Positions 1 to 6,335 of a DNA stretch of 7,274 nucleotides are shown here, in pieces. Source of the stretch: an uncultured Planctomycetaceae bacterium (GTDB taxonomy: Bacteria > Planctomycetota > Planctomycetia > Pirellulales > UBA1268); assembly GCA_903958265.1 (NCBI GenBank), contig CAJBSQ010000672.1:1-7274 (forward strand). Reading direction: 5' to 3'. The position numbers were made by a program, and so were the translations under genes. The notes beneath the pieces are model-generated. The model was not told the origin of the DNA and did no database searches. It saw only the letters and a list, made by a program, of their open reading frames with translations. Position 1 is the first letter of the stretch, and each line of letters starts with the position of its first letter.

Positions 1-1
1 C

Positions 2-319
2 GATCTCCCGCATCCGCTTGTCTTGCTCTTCCGAACTCTTGGGGTGGTTGTGGCGCCACGACCACTTCTCGTCCTCGAAGTCGTCGACCACGTTCTTGAC
101 GAGCGAACCGGTGCCGGGCAGCAGCACGGGCTTCTTCGGAGCCGGTGGTTGGGCCGCGACCGGCGTCGCGGCTGGGGCGGCCGCCGCCCGCGGCTTCGCA
201 GCCCCACCGGCGCGGCTCGGCTGGTCGCCGGCGGCGATCGCGATGCCCGCGACGGTGGCAAGACAGAAGGCGGCAATGCCAGTGTGGCGGAGAGCTGACG
301 TCAGGGCGGTGCGCGGCAT
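2..319 (-). CDS. Exported protein of unknown function, N-terminal part (runs off left edge)
   Basis: This frame is open from an ATG at 319 to the window edge, giving 106 residues without a stop. Residues 1-30 form a signal peptide: a basic start (MPRTALTSALRHT), a hydrophobic core (GIAAFCLATVAGIAIAA), and a likely cut after Ala30. Residues 31-62 are an Ala/Pro/Gly linker. From about residue 66 a folded domain seems to begin, with the acidic/aromatic segment VVDDFEDEKWSWRHNHPKSS at 77-96. From memory, exported planctomycete proteins of unknown function carry a similar 'DDFED..W....HPKSS' segment, but I cannot confirm this. The start is well supported by a GGAGG 9 bases upstream. The gene is transcribed away from the PDZ gene at 651. 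The function is unknown, and the C-terminal part, which should hold the main domain, lies outside the window. Confidence 0.75.
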   Translation of the reverse strand, partial: MPRTALTSALRHTGIAAFCLATVAGIAIAAGDQPSRAGGAAKPRAAAAPAATPVAAQPPAPKKPVLLPGTGSLVKNVVDDFEDEKWSWRHNHPKSSEEQDKRMREI

Positions 320-328
320 GGTGCCGAT

Positions 329-333
329 CCTCC
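329..333 (-). promoter_or_regulatory. Shine-Dalgarno site (GGAGG) of the exported protein gene
   Basis: GGAGG on the minus strand lies 9 bases before the ATG at 319. It is the best ribosome binding site in the window. It fixes the start of a gene whose first codons would otherwise be hard to choose in this GC-rich sequence. Confidence 0.7.
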
Positions 334-374
334 GGGCGGTGCAGGATGCCGGGGCCGATGGCGGCCGACGGCGG

Positions 375-396
375 CGGGACCACGTCCCGTACGGGA
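375..396. promoter_or_regulatory. Overlapping palindromes, candidate operator
   Basis: Three copies of a CGGGA-type half-site alternate in direction. CGGGAC (375-380) and GTCCCG (384-389) are perfect inverted arms around CAC. The second arm also forms the perfect 12-base palindrome TCCCGTACGGGA (385-396). The site is 56 to 77 bases upstream of the exported protein's start at 319 and within the divergent intergenic region, where a dimeric repressor or activator could bind. Short palindromes are common by chance at this G+C content, so the operator reading is inference. Confidence 0.35.
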
Positions 397-402
397 GGTA
401 TC

Positions 403-447
403 GACCGGGTTGTGCCGGTCATTCAGGCCGGCCCCGGCCAACCGGTC
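403..447. repeat. Cluster of nested inverted repeats
   Basis: GACCGG (403-408) pairs with CCGGTC (415-420). GGCCGG (426-431) pairs with CCGGCC (434-439). GACCGGGTTG (403-412) also pairs with CAACCGGTC (439-447) with one extra G. The segment can therefore fold as two small hairpins or as one longer stem. It lies in the untranslated stretch between the divergent genes and may act on RNA or DNA level. It could also be a by-product of high G+C. Confidence 0.3.
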
Positions 448-650
448 GGCTCGCCCACCGGCTGCCTGGTCACCCCAAAGCCCCAGAACCACGCGGAGCT
501 TCTCGGCTCTGCCCATCCTGCCCCGACGCAGCCAACGAGGCGGCTCCGGCGAGAGTCATCTGGCGGAAGCCAGCCACAAACGTCACATACCGCACCTGAG
601 AGGCGGGCAGGAGGCTGCCTGGCGACGAAGCGAAACCCATCCGTGCAACC

Positions 651-1511
651 ATGAACACCCGATCGTTCCCGATCCGCCCCGCGTGTGCTGGCATGGTGGT
701 GCTCCTCGCGTGCAGTGTGGGCCAACCGGCCGTTGCGGCAGACACACCGCGATCGCACCTGGAGCCGGCGGGGGGCGTCGGCGGCGGCCCGAAGACGTTC
801 GCCAGCCTGGGGCTAACGCTCACGCGGGCTTCGGTCGTCTTGCGGCAGCAGCTGGCCCTGAAGCGGGGGGCGGGCCTCGTGGTCGACGACGTGGCCGCAG
901 GCTCGCGGGCTGCCCGCGCGGGCTTCGCCCAGCACGACGTGCTCGTGAGGCTCGACGACCAACTGCTGGTGCTGCCCGAGCAGTTCGATGTGCTCCTGGA
1001 ATCGGCCGAGCAGGATGCTCCGCTCGAGTGCACCGTGCTGCGGGGCGGCCGTCAGGTCGCGATCCCGCTCGGCCGCGGCGCTGTGGCTGGAGTGCAGCCA
1101 CCGCGAACCACTCTGTCGACCGGCCAACTCCGGCCGACGGCATCGAGCCTCGCACTCGTTCAGCCACCAGCTTCCAAGCAGGGCCCGATCGAGGCGGCAC
1201 CGCTCCGCCGGCTCGCCGATGAGACGCTCGTCCGCCAAGACGCCGACTACCTGATCCGCCTCACGAACGGCGACGAGACCCGGCTGATGGTCTCCGACCC
1301 ACAGGGCCGTGTCGTCTTCAACGCGGCGATCGACACTCCCGAGGGCCGCAGCCGCATGCCTGTGTCGGTCCGCGACCGGGTCGACGAGATGGAGCGGATG
1401 CTCGAGGGCCACGGCCAACCCAGCGGCACAGCCGCCACGGCCGCCACGCCGAAGGCCACCCCGCAGGTGGAGGTGGGCCGGCTCGACGTTCCGCCCGTCG
1501 AGCTGCGGTGA
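651..1511 (+). CDS. Exported PDZ-domain protein
   Basis: This 286-residue protein has a signal peptide (1-30, core MVVLLACSVGQPAVAA, likely cut before Asp31). It should act in the periplasm or at the cell surface. Residues about 52-142 form a single PDZ domain: LGLTLTRA at its start, then GLVVDDVAAGSRAARAGF, DVLVRLDD and a closing strand GGRQVAIPL. PDZ domains bind C-terminal or internal peptide segments. There is no protease domain, so this is not a DegP/HtrA enzyme but more likely an adaptor or scaffold. Residues 143-188 are a linker. A second conserved-looking module follows at 190-255 (DADYLIRLTNGDETRLMVSD, GRVVFNAAIDTPEGR), ending in a short helix and a Thr/Ala/Pro tail. ATG 651 is the only in-frame ATG between the upstream stop (597-599) and Met15. 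It has no good ribosome binding site, so the start is moderately certain. The binding partner cannot be told. Confidence 0.85.
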   Translation: MNTRSFPIRPACAGMVVLLACSVGQPAVAADTPRSHLEPAGGVGGGPKTFASLGLTLTRASVVLRQQLALKRGAGLVVDDVAAGSRAARAGFAQHDVLVRLDDQLLVLPEQFDVLLESAEQDAPLECTVLRGGRQVAIPLGRGAVAGVQPPRTTLSTGQLRPTASSLALVQPPASKQGPIEAAPLRRLADETLVRQDADYLIRLTNGDETRLMVSDPQGRVVFNAAIDTPEGRSRMPVSVRDRVDEMERMLEGHGQPSGTAATAATPKATPQVEVGRLDVPPVELR

Positions 1512-1516
1512 TCCTC

Positions 1517-1556
1517 GCGGAGACTAAACCTCCGCAACGGCAGAAATTCTGACCGT
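1517..1556. terminator. Two hairpins in the convergent gap
   Basis: The 48-base gap between the PDZ gene and the TPM gene, which face each other, holds two adjacent stems. GCGGAG (1517-1522) and CTCCGC (1530-1535) form a perfect 6-base stem with a 7-base loop. ACGGCAG (1537-1543) pairs with CTG-A-CCGT (1549-1556) with one bulged A around AAATT. Neither is followed by a clear T run on either strand. A two-way terminator fits the position, but the sequence evidence is modest. Confidence 0.4.
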
Positions 1557-1559
1557 CGG

Positions 1560-4139
1560 CTACCAGTCGACCTGGGCGATGTCGCGAGACCAGTTGCCGC
1601 CGGCCGGTGGTGATCGCCGGGGCTGGGACGCCATCGATCTCCAGGGATCGGGGCCGCTGAAGGTGCCCCCCGGCAGCCGCACGACCCACGGACCGGCCCC
1701 CCGCGACATGCGGGCAAACGATTCCTCCATCTGCCGCCGCTGAATCTCCTGCTGCCGTCGGACCCGGCGGCGTTCGGCCTCCGCGGTGGCCGTTGCGTAG
1801 GCGATCCGAGCCTGTTGCGACGCCTCGGCGGCAGTGTGGATCGCCTCCTCGTACCGCTGCCGCTCGAGCAGCGACCGGGCTGTCTCGACGGCGTTGGCCG
1901 CACCACGCGCGTCAGCCTGCACGCCCTCGGCATACCAGGCCGCGACCCGGCGGACGAGCGCGTCGGTCTCGTCGATGTCGTTGGCCGCCTGCCGCGCCAG
2001 CCGGTCGTCCTCATCGGCCAACTCCTCGCCGCGGGCGACCGCGGTGTCGGCCGCCTGGACGAGCTGAGACGTCTGCCGCGGATCGGGACGCGACGCCCGC
2101 AGGCCCGCATCGACCACCTCGATGATTCGCACCGCCTCCCGACACCGTTCGTTGGCCCGCACCCGGTCGGTCCGCTGTGCCCGCAGTCGCTGCTCCAGGG
2201 TGGCCACCCGCCGGACGGCCGTGTCGCGGCGCCCAGGCAGCCCGCCTTGGAGTTCATCGAGTTCGGCGAGCCGGTCGATGATGGCGGCGAGACAGCCCTC
2301 CACCCAGTCTTCCTGGCGCACGGTCTCCTCCAGCACCGCCACGGCGCGGAGGTGGTGCTGCCGCTGTGGCACCATCGCCTCACGGGCCTCGTCGATCAGT
2401 GCTCGCACCCGGTACAGACCGTCATCGGCGCGGGCCACGTTGTCGGCCACGTCCGAAAAGCTGCTCTCCGCGTAGTCGCTCGCGAGCCGTTCAACCGCGG
2501 CGATCGCCGCCTGACGGCGCACCACCAGTGCCTCGACCCGTGCCACGCAAGCCGGCAGGAGTTCCTCGGCACGGGCCCGAGCGGCAATCAGGCTCTCGAC
2601 GAGCGCGGCCGCCTCGGCATTGGCCTGTTCGGCCCGCTCCACGTGGGTCAGTGCTGCCTCCGTCTCACCGGCATCAAGCAGCTGGGCGGCGAGTTCGACA
2701 TGCTTGACCGCCGCGTCGAGCCGGTCGTCGGGATTGGCTCCTGGCTCGGCGAGCAGCCAGCCCTCGGCACGGCGGCCTCGGACCGTTTTTCGCAGCTCGT
2801 CGGTGTGGCCGGTAGCCTTCTGCCGGCGGTCGTCGGCGGCCTCGAACGCATCCAGCCGCCCACACAGGGCTTCAATCGCCCCCCGGGCCTCGTCGAGGCC
2901 ACCGCGGGCTGCGACGGGATCGCCCTCGACCTGCTCGCCAAAGCGGGTGCGGCCCCGGGCGACCTCGGCCAGCGTCGCCTGAAACACGGCGTCTGAGCGG
3001 CCCCGACGCGGCACACCCTCGAGCCGGCCGGCGGCCTCGGCGATCTCGGCGTCGAGCGTGGCCGCAGCCTCCCGCGCCCGCTCGTGGGCCTGTTCCAGGG
3101 CATCAAGCGGCGCCCGGCACTCGGCCGCCACGTCGGCCAGCGGCGGTCGGGCCTCGGCCGAGTCGAGGAGTTTCACCGCATCGTCCGCGGCCGACGTGCC
3201 GAGAAACCACTCCGACTCGATCTTCTCCTGGGCTCGTTCCCAGACGTCCATCAGGCCCAGCCAGCGTTCGCGATAGCGGCCTATTGACCCCTGAACATTG
3301 TCGTAGGTCGCCCGAGTCATGCCCTGCATCGGCGTCATGAAGTCCGGGTCGGAGTGGGGCAGCATCCGGTGCCGCTCCTGCTGGCCATCGAGCAGGTCGG
3401 AGAGCGACACCACCTCACTTTTGAAGGCGGCGAGTTTTTCCCGGGCAACCCTCACGCGGCGGCCGTGCCGCGACCACTGCACGAGCAGCCCGCCGAGCAG
3501 GCCGGCCGTGCCCAGACCCAGAAGACCGAGCGGCAGCGTGCGGGTCTTGAAGATGCGAGTCGCCTCGGCCTGCCGCTGCCGGTCGTCGGCCTTGTCCTTG
3601 ATCCACTGCTCCGTGGCTGCGATCAGTTCCGCGAGGCCTTGATCAAAGAGGCCGTCCTTCGCGCGAGGCACGAACCTGGGTGCAATCAACTCTGCCTCGA
3701 GTGTCGCGCGGTCGAGGCCCGAGGAGGCCTCCATCGCCCACGGCACGTCCATCGCGATCTGCCGGTCGCCTACGTCGAGGACGATCGTCACGTCACCGGC
3801 CGGATTGAAGCCGCCATCCTGCGACTCCGTCCGCCAACGGGCGACCACCTGCTCGAGGAGCTCGGCGGCACTGTCGGCGCTCGTGGCGGTGTCGACCACC
3901 ACCACGCGGTAGTCGCGGCCGGTCGCCTGCTTGGCCGCGGCGATGGCGGCGCGAGTCGCCGTGAAGTCGTCCCTCACACCGCTGACGAACACCCGGGGCG
4001 GATCGTTGCGATCGGGGGCCGCCGGAATCGTCGACTCCTCGGCGGCGACCAGCGGCAGGGCGGCACACGCGGAGAGGATCAGGGAGACGGTGACCACCAC
4101 TGGACGTGCCTGCCGGCGACGAAGACTGCGACCGTACAT
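1560..4139 (-). CDS. TPM-domain membrane protein with long coiled coil
   Basis: This 859-residue protein (from ATG 4139) has a signal peptide (1-33: basic MYGRSLRRRQARP, then VVVTVSLILSACAALPLVAA). A TPM domain (TLP18.3/Psb32/MOLO-1) follows at about 50-182. It shows the family pattern: VFVSGVRDDF, YRVVVVDT, DVTIVLDVGDRQIAMDVPWA, IAPRF and GLFDQGLAELIAATEQWI. A membrane segment at about 202-222 (LPLGLLGLGTAGLLGGLLVQW) is followed by Arg/Lys residues, which places the remainder in the cytoplasm. Residues about 230-800 are Ala/Glu/Arg/Leu-rich helical coiled coil, and the tail has GPWVVRLPGGTFSG. TPM domains elsewhere act in phosphatase-like or photosystem II assembly roles, and long versions with a coiled coil occur in Actinobacteria (from memory). 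The role here is unknown. The start is uncertain: a GTG at 4193 adds 18 residues but has no ribosome binding site and pushes the signal peptide inward. ATG 4139 has a weak GGAAG 6 bases upstream. The gene is convergent with the PDZ gene. Confidence 0.85.
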   Translation of the reverse strand: MYGRSLRRRQARPVVVTVSLILSACAALPLVAAEESTIPAAPDRNDPPRVFVSGVRDDFTATRAAIAAAKQATGRDYRVVVVDTATSADSAAELLEQVVARWRTESQDGGFNPAGDVTIVLDVGDRQIAMDVPWAMEASSGLDRATLEAELIAPRFVPRAKDGLFDQGLAELIAATEQWIKDKADDRQRQAEATRIFKTRTLPLGLLGLGTAGLLGGLLVQWSRHGRRVRVAREKLAAFKSEVVSLSDLLDGQQERHRMLPHSDPDFMTPMQGMTRATYDNVQGSIGRYRERWLGLMDVWERAQEKIESEWFLGTSAADDAVKLLDSAEARPPLADVAAECRAPLDALEQAHERAREAAATLDAEIAEAAGRLEGVPRRGRSDAVFQATLAEVARGRTRFGEQVEGDPVAARGGLDEARGAIEALCGRLDAFEAADDRRQKATGHTDELRKTVRGRRAEGWLLAEPGANPDDRLDAAVKHVELAAQLLDAGETEAALTHVERAEQANAEAAALVESLIAARARAEELLPACVARVEALVVRRQAAIAAVERLASDYAESSFSDVADNVARADDGLYRVRALIDEAREAMVPQRQHHLRAVAVLEETVRQEDWVEGCLAAIIDRLAELDELQGGLPGRRDTAVRRVATLEQRLRAQRTDRVRANERCREAVRIIEVVDAGLRASRPDPRQTSQLVQAADTAVARGEELADEDDRLARQAANDIDETDALVRRVAAWYAEGVQADARGAANAVETARSLLERQRYEEAIHTAAEASQQARIAYATATAEAERRRVRRQQEIQRRQMEESFARMSRGAGPWVVRLPGGTFSGPDPWRSMASQPRRSPPAGGNWSRDIAQVDW

Positions 4140-4218
4140 GGAGGGCTTCCGGGAGAGGGGCGGGGCAACTGACAGGGAGCAGTGTATTGCCACCGCAGCG
4201 CTGGTTCCACAGTCCTGA

Positions 4219-4258
4219 GCCGCCGTTACCCCGCCGTATCCTGCGGCGGCACGGCGGC
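4219..4258 (-). terminator. Nested GC-rich hairpin after gldA
   Basis: Directly at the end of gldA, GCCGCCGT (4219-4226) pairs with ACGGCGGC (4251-4258) over 8 bases. Inside it CCGCCG (4231-4236) pairs with CGGCGG (4244-4249) around a 7-base loop. The outer arm reaches into the gldA stop codon. There is no T run after it on the minus strand, so it is not a classic intrinsic terminator. It may still end the upstream operon or protect the mRNA 3' end, and it separates gldA from the TPM gene. Confidence 0.45.
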
Positions 4259-5451
4259 TAGCTGCCGGTGGCCGAGCGGCCGAGCGCGTCGGCCGCGACG
4301 ATCGCCGCGGCGACGGAATCGGCCGTGACCGGGAAGGGCATGTTGTGGATCGTCTCGTCGGCCTGCACCGCGCGGAGGGCGATGACGGCGACCGCCGCGG
4401 CGTCGGTGATCCCCAGCTGACCGAGCGTCACCGGCAGACCGATTTGGCTGAAAAAGCACACCAGCCGCCGGACCTCGGCGGTGGCGGCAGCGCGGGCCTC
4501 GGCGTCGGCAGCAGCGTGGCTCTCCAGCATGAGCTGCACCAGGGTACCGAAGGCCACCTTCTCGCCATGCAGCATGCCGTGTGTCTCGGGAATCGCGACC
4601 AGGCCGTTGTGGACCGCATGCGCGGCCGCCAGCCCAGCCGACTCAAATCCCAGGCCGGAGAGCAGCGTCGTCGCCTCCACCACGCGGTTGAGCGGGTCGT
4701 CGACCACCTGCCGACGGCAGGCATCGAGCGCGGCCGCGGCGAACTCGATCGTCACATCACGGCAGAGCCGCGCCAGCTCCAGCGCCGCCAGCGTGCTCCG
4801 CCCTCCCCGCATGTTCGGCCGGCCGGCTGCGGCGGCCGCCCGAGCTTCGTAGAACGTACTCATCGCATCGCCGATGCCGGCGGCGAGGAAGCGGGGCGGA
4901 CTTTCGGCGATCACCTGCGTGTCGACGAGCACCAGATCGGGCGACCGGCGGTGGATCTGGTAGGTCTCGACGGCGCCACGGTGCGGGCCATCGCCCGTGT
5001 AGATCACCGACAGCGCGCTGGTCGGCGCGTCGGTCGAGCAGATCGTGGGGCAGGAGACGAAGGGCAGCCCCCGCGCGGCGGCCGCGGCCCGTGACGCATC
5101 CAGCGCCTTCCCGCCGCCGGCACCGACGATGACGGCGGCGGCGAGCGACTCGGCCTCGGCCGAGATCGCGGCAATCTCTCGGCGGCTGGATTCCCCGCCG
5201 AAACCGACGACGCGGTGGAGCCAGCCCGCATCGTGGAACGACTCAGCCCACGACCTCGCCAGCCGCGCGACCGCGGCGCTGCCGGCCACCACGAGCACGG
5301 GGCCGGAGAGTCCGACAGCCTGCATCTCTGCGGCAAGCCGCCGCGTGACCCCCGCCCCCTGCACGTATCGGAGCGGCCCGCAGAACACGAGCGGCAACGA
5401 CTCGGGCTGGGAGGAGGCGATGGGCACTGCTTCAGAACCCACCGATCTCAT
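4258..5451 (-). CDS. gldA: Glycerol dehydrogenase (NAD-dependent, GldA type)
   Basis: GldA oxidises glycerol to dihydroxyacetone with NAD in the cytoplasm (EC 1.1.1.6); it belongs to the metal-dependent iron-alcohol dehydrogenase superfamily. The family marks are clear: the nucleotide-binding GAGGGKALDASRA (110-122), the signature PTICSTDAPTSALSVIYT (135-152), and metal ligands inferred as Asp195 (GIGDAMS), His278 (AAHAVHNG) and His295 (HGMLHGEKVAFG). Their spacing (83 and 17 residues) matches E. coli GldA as I remember it. The 397-residue length exceeds the usual 365-370 because of about 20 extra N-terminal residues before the usual start near PLRYVQGAGV. ATG 5451 is nevertheless favoured: GGTGA lies 6 bases upstream and later GTG codons have no better site. 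The first 20 bases overlap the EF-hand gene's end, which suggests coupled translation. A related alcohol dehydrogenase with another polyol substrate is possible but less likely. Confidence 0.92.
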   Translation of the reverse strand: MRSVGSEAVPIASSQPESLPLVFCGPLRYVQGAGVTRRLAAEMQAVGLSGPVLVVAGSAAVARLARSWAESFHDAGWLHRVVGFGGESSRREIAAISAEAESLAAAVIVGAGGGKALDASRAAAAARGLPFVSCPTICSTDAPTSALSVIYTGDGPHRGAVETYQIHRRSPDLVLVDTQVIAESPPRFLAAGIGDAMSTFYEARAAAAAGRPNMRGGRSTLAALELARLCRDVTIEFAAAALDACRRQVVDDPLNRVVEATTLLSGLGFESAGLAAAHAVHNGLVAIPETHGMLHGEKVAFGTLVQLMLESHAAADAEARAAATAEVRRLVCFFSQIGLPVTLGQLGITDAAAVAVIALRAVQADETIHNMPFPVTADSVAAAIVAADALGRSATGS

Positions 5452-6292
5452 CGGCTGTCACCCGGGGGGGACGCGGTGAGGGAGCCGCGGGCGTGGTCGG
5501 CCGCGGCAGGGCGCCCACGCCCGGCCTCGTCGAGGGCAAGAGGCCGCCTCGCGGAATCGGCATGCGGGTACCGGGGATCGATGATCCGGGGCGGGTCATG
5601 GTCGGGTCGGGCCGTGGCATCCCGGCGTTGAGGTCAGACCTAGGTCCCAGCGACCCATAGCCTGGTCGGGCCGCCGGTGCGCCGGCGCGAACGCCGCCAG
5701 TTGCGCTGCCAGGACGCGTCGCCGCCGAACCGGGCCGGGTGGCGGACGATGGCTGCCCTGAGGAGCCCCCTGCTGCCGTCGGCAGCCGCGGTGGCCGCGG
5801 GCCTGACGAGGTTCCGGATGTCGCCGGCGCCGGTTCGGGCACGCGGGTTCCCGGCAGTGAGGGCCCTTTCGGTGATCGCTTGGCGGGCTCCTCGGGCATC
5901 TCGGGGGGCAGTTCGGAACCTGCCTCCTCGTCAGCCAGGACGGCCTCCTCGGCGGTGACCCGCGGCCTGCCGGTCAGCGGGTCGATCCCGGTGTTCAACT
6001 GCATCTCGACCCGCCCGCGACGCATGCGGGCCCGCGCGACCGCCGCTTCGGAGGCGTCGATCGTGCCGTTGCCATCGAGATCCCATTGCCGCACCAGTTC
6101 CTCGCGGGTCTGGCCAGCCGCAGGGGCCGACGGCACCATGCCCCGGCTCCGCAGGCCGCCGGTCGGATCCGGCTCGTCCGCAGACTGGCCGTGGCCAAGC
6201 CGGTGCGTCGGGCCCAGGGTGAGGGCGAGGATCACGGCCCCGAACACCGCGGGCCGGAGCAGGCAGAGGAGCTGAGGCAACGGGACATGCAT
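5432..6292 (-). CDS. Exported single EF-hand protein with Pro-rich tail
   Basis: The 286-residue product begins with a signal peptide (1-36: LPQLLCLLRPAVFGAVILALTLG, likely cut near GHGQSA). Residues 71-82 are one canonical EF-hand loop, DLDGNGTIDASE, with calcium ligand positions Asp71, Asp73, Asn75, Thr77, Asp79 and Glu82. A basic helix (ARARMRRGRVEM) and an acidic stretch (114-136) follow. From about 140 to 286 the chain is low-complexity Pro/Gly/Ser/Arg, probably disordered. It repeats TRPG at 185, 192, 233 and 255, and PGTR(V/M)P at 148 and 240. Single exported EF-hands are common in Planctomycetota. Calcium binding in the periplasm or envelope is inferred, and any partner is unknown. 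ATG 6292 has AAGGA 9 bases upstream. The gene follows the ABC ATPase after 43 bases and overlaps gldA by 20, so it looks like part of one transcript. Confidence 0.82.
   Translation of the reverse strand: MHVPLPQLLCLLRPAVFGAVILALTLGPTHRLGHGQSADEPDPTGGLRSRGMVPSAPAAGQTREELVRQWDLDGNGTIDASEAAVARARMRRGRVEMQLNTGIDPLTGRPRVTAEEAVLADEEAGSELPPEMPEEPAKRSPKGPSLPGTRVPEPAPATSGTSSGPRPPRLPTAAGGSSGQPSSATRPGSAATRPGSATGGVRAGAPAARPGYGSLGPRSDLNAGMPRPDPTMTRPGSSIPGTRMPIPRGGLLPSTRPGVGALPRPTTPAAPSPRPPRVTADEIGGF
5458..5462 (-). promoter_or_regulatory. Shine-Dalgarno site (GGTGA) of gldA
   Basis: GGTGA lies 6 bases before the gldA ATG at 5451 and within the last codons of the EF-hand gene. It supports the longer gldA start over shorter GTG starts, and it fits a gene pair translated in a coupled way. 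Confidence 0.5.
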
Positions 6293-6301
6293 GGCGTGGA
6301 T

Positions 6302-6306
6302 TCCTT
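6302..6306 (-). promoter_or_regulatory. Shine-Dalgarno site (AAGGA) of the EF-hand gene
   Basis: AAGGA on the minus strand lies 9 bases before the ATG at 6292, in the 43-base gap after the ABC ATPase stop codon. It fixes the start so that the signal peptide is complete. Confidence 0.55.
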
Positions 6307-6335
6307 GACGACCGCGACCCTGCCGCGTGACTCGC

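Larger units (their letters stand above)
320..650. other. Divergent intergenic region with inverted repeats
   Basis: These 331 bases separate two exported-protein genes that are transcribed away from each other, so promoters for both should lie here. I see no convincing -35/-10 pair. The left half (375-447) is dense in inverted repeats, listed separately. A small hairpin, CTGGC-GGAA-GCCAG with a GNRA-type loop, sits at 560-573. An AGGAGG at 609-614 is 36 bases before the PDZ gene's ATG, too far to act as its ribosome binding site. The open frames that cross the region have no plausible product. Confidence 0.6.

Noticed and set aside
470..1033. 187-codon minus-strand frame over the divergent region
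   Set aside because: It is antisense to the PDZ gene, Ser/Thr-rich without motifs, and has no ribosome binding site of note.
410..1222. 270-codon plus-strand frame across the intergenic region and the PDZ gene
   Set aside because: The product is Arg/Ala/Gly/Pro-rich and ends inside the PDZ gene, whose signal peptide and PDZ domain are convincing.
1247..2383. 378-codon minus-strand frame overlapping the TPM gene and the PDZ gene
   Set aside because: It is an out-of-frame shadow: Arg/Ser/Pro-rich, no domains, and it would conflict with two well-supported genes.
1815..2996. 393-codon plus-strand open frame antisense to the TPM gene
   Set aside because: It lies wholly inside a gene with clear domains, its product resembles no family I know, and long antisense frames are expected at this G+C content.
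3354..4172. 272-codon plus-strand frame
   Set aside because: It is antisense to the TPM domain region, and the product is Arg/His/Gly-rich with no recognisable motif.
4140..4193. 18-residue N-terminal extension of the TPM protein from a GTG at 4193
   Set aside because: It has no ribosome binding site, and it would place the signal peptide behind 18 extra residues; ATG 4139 gives a standard signal peptide.
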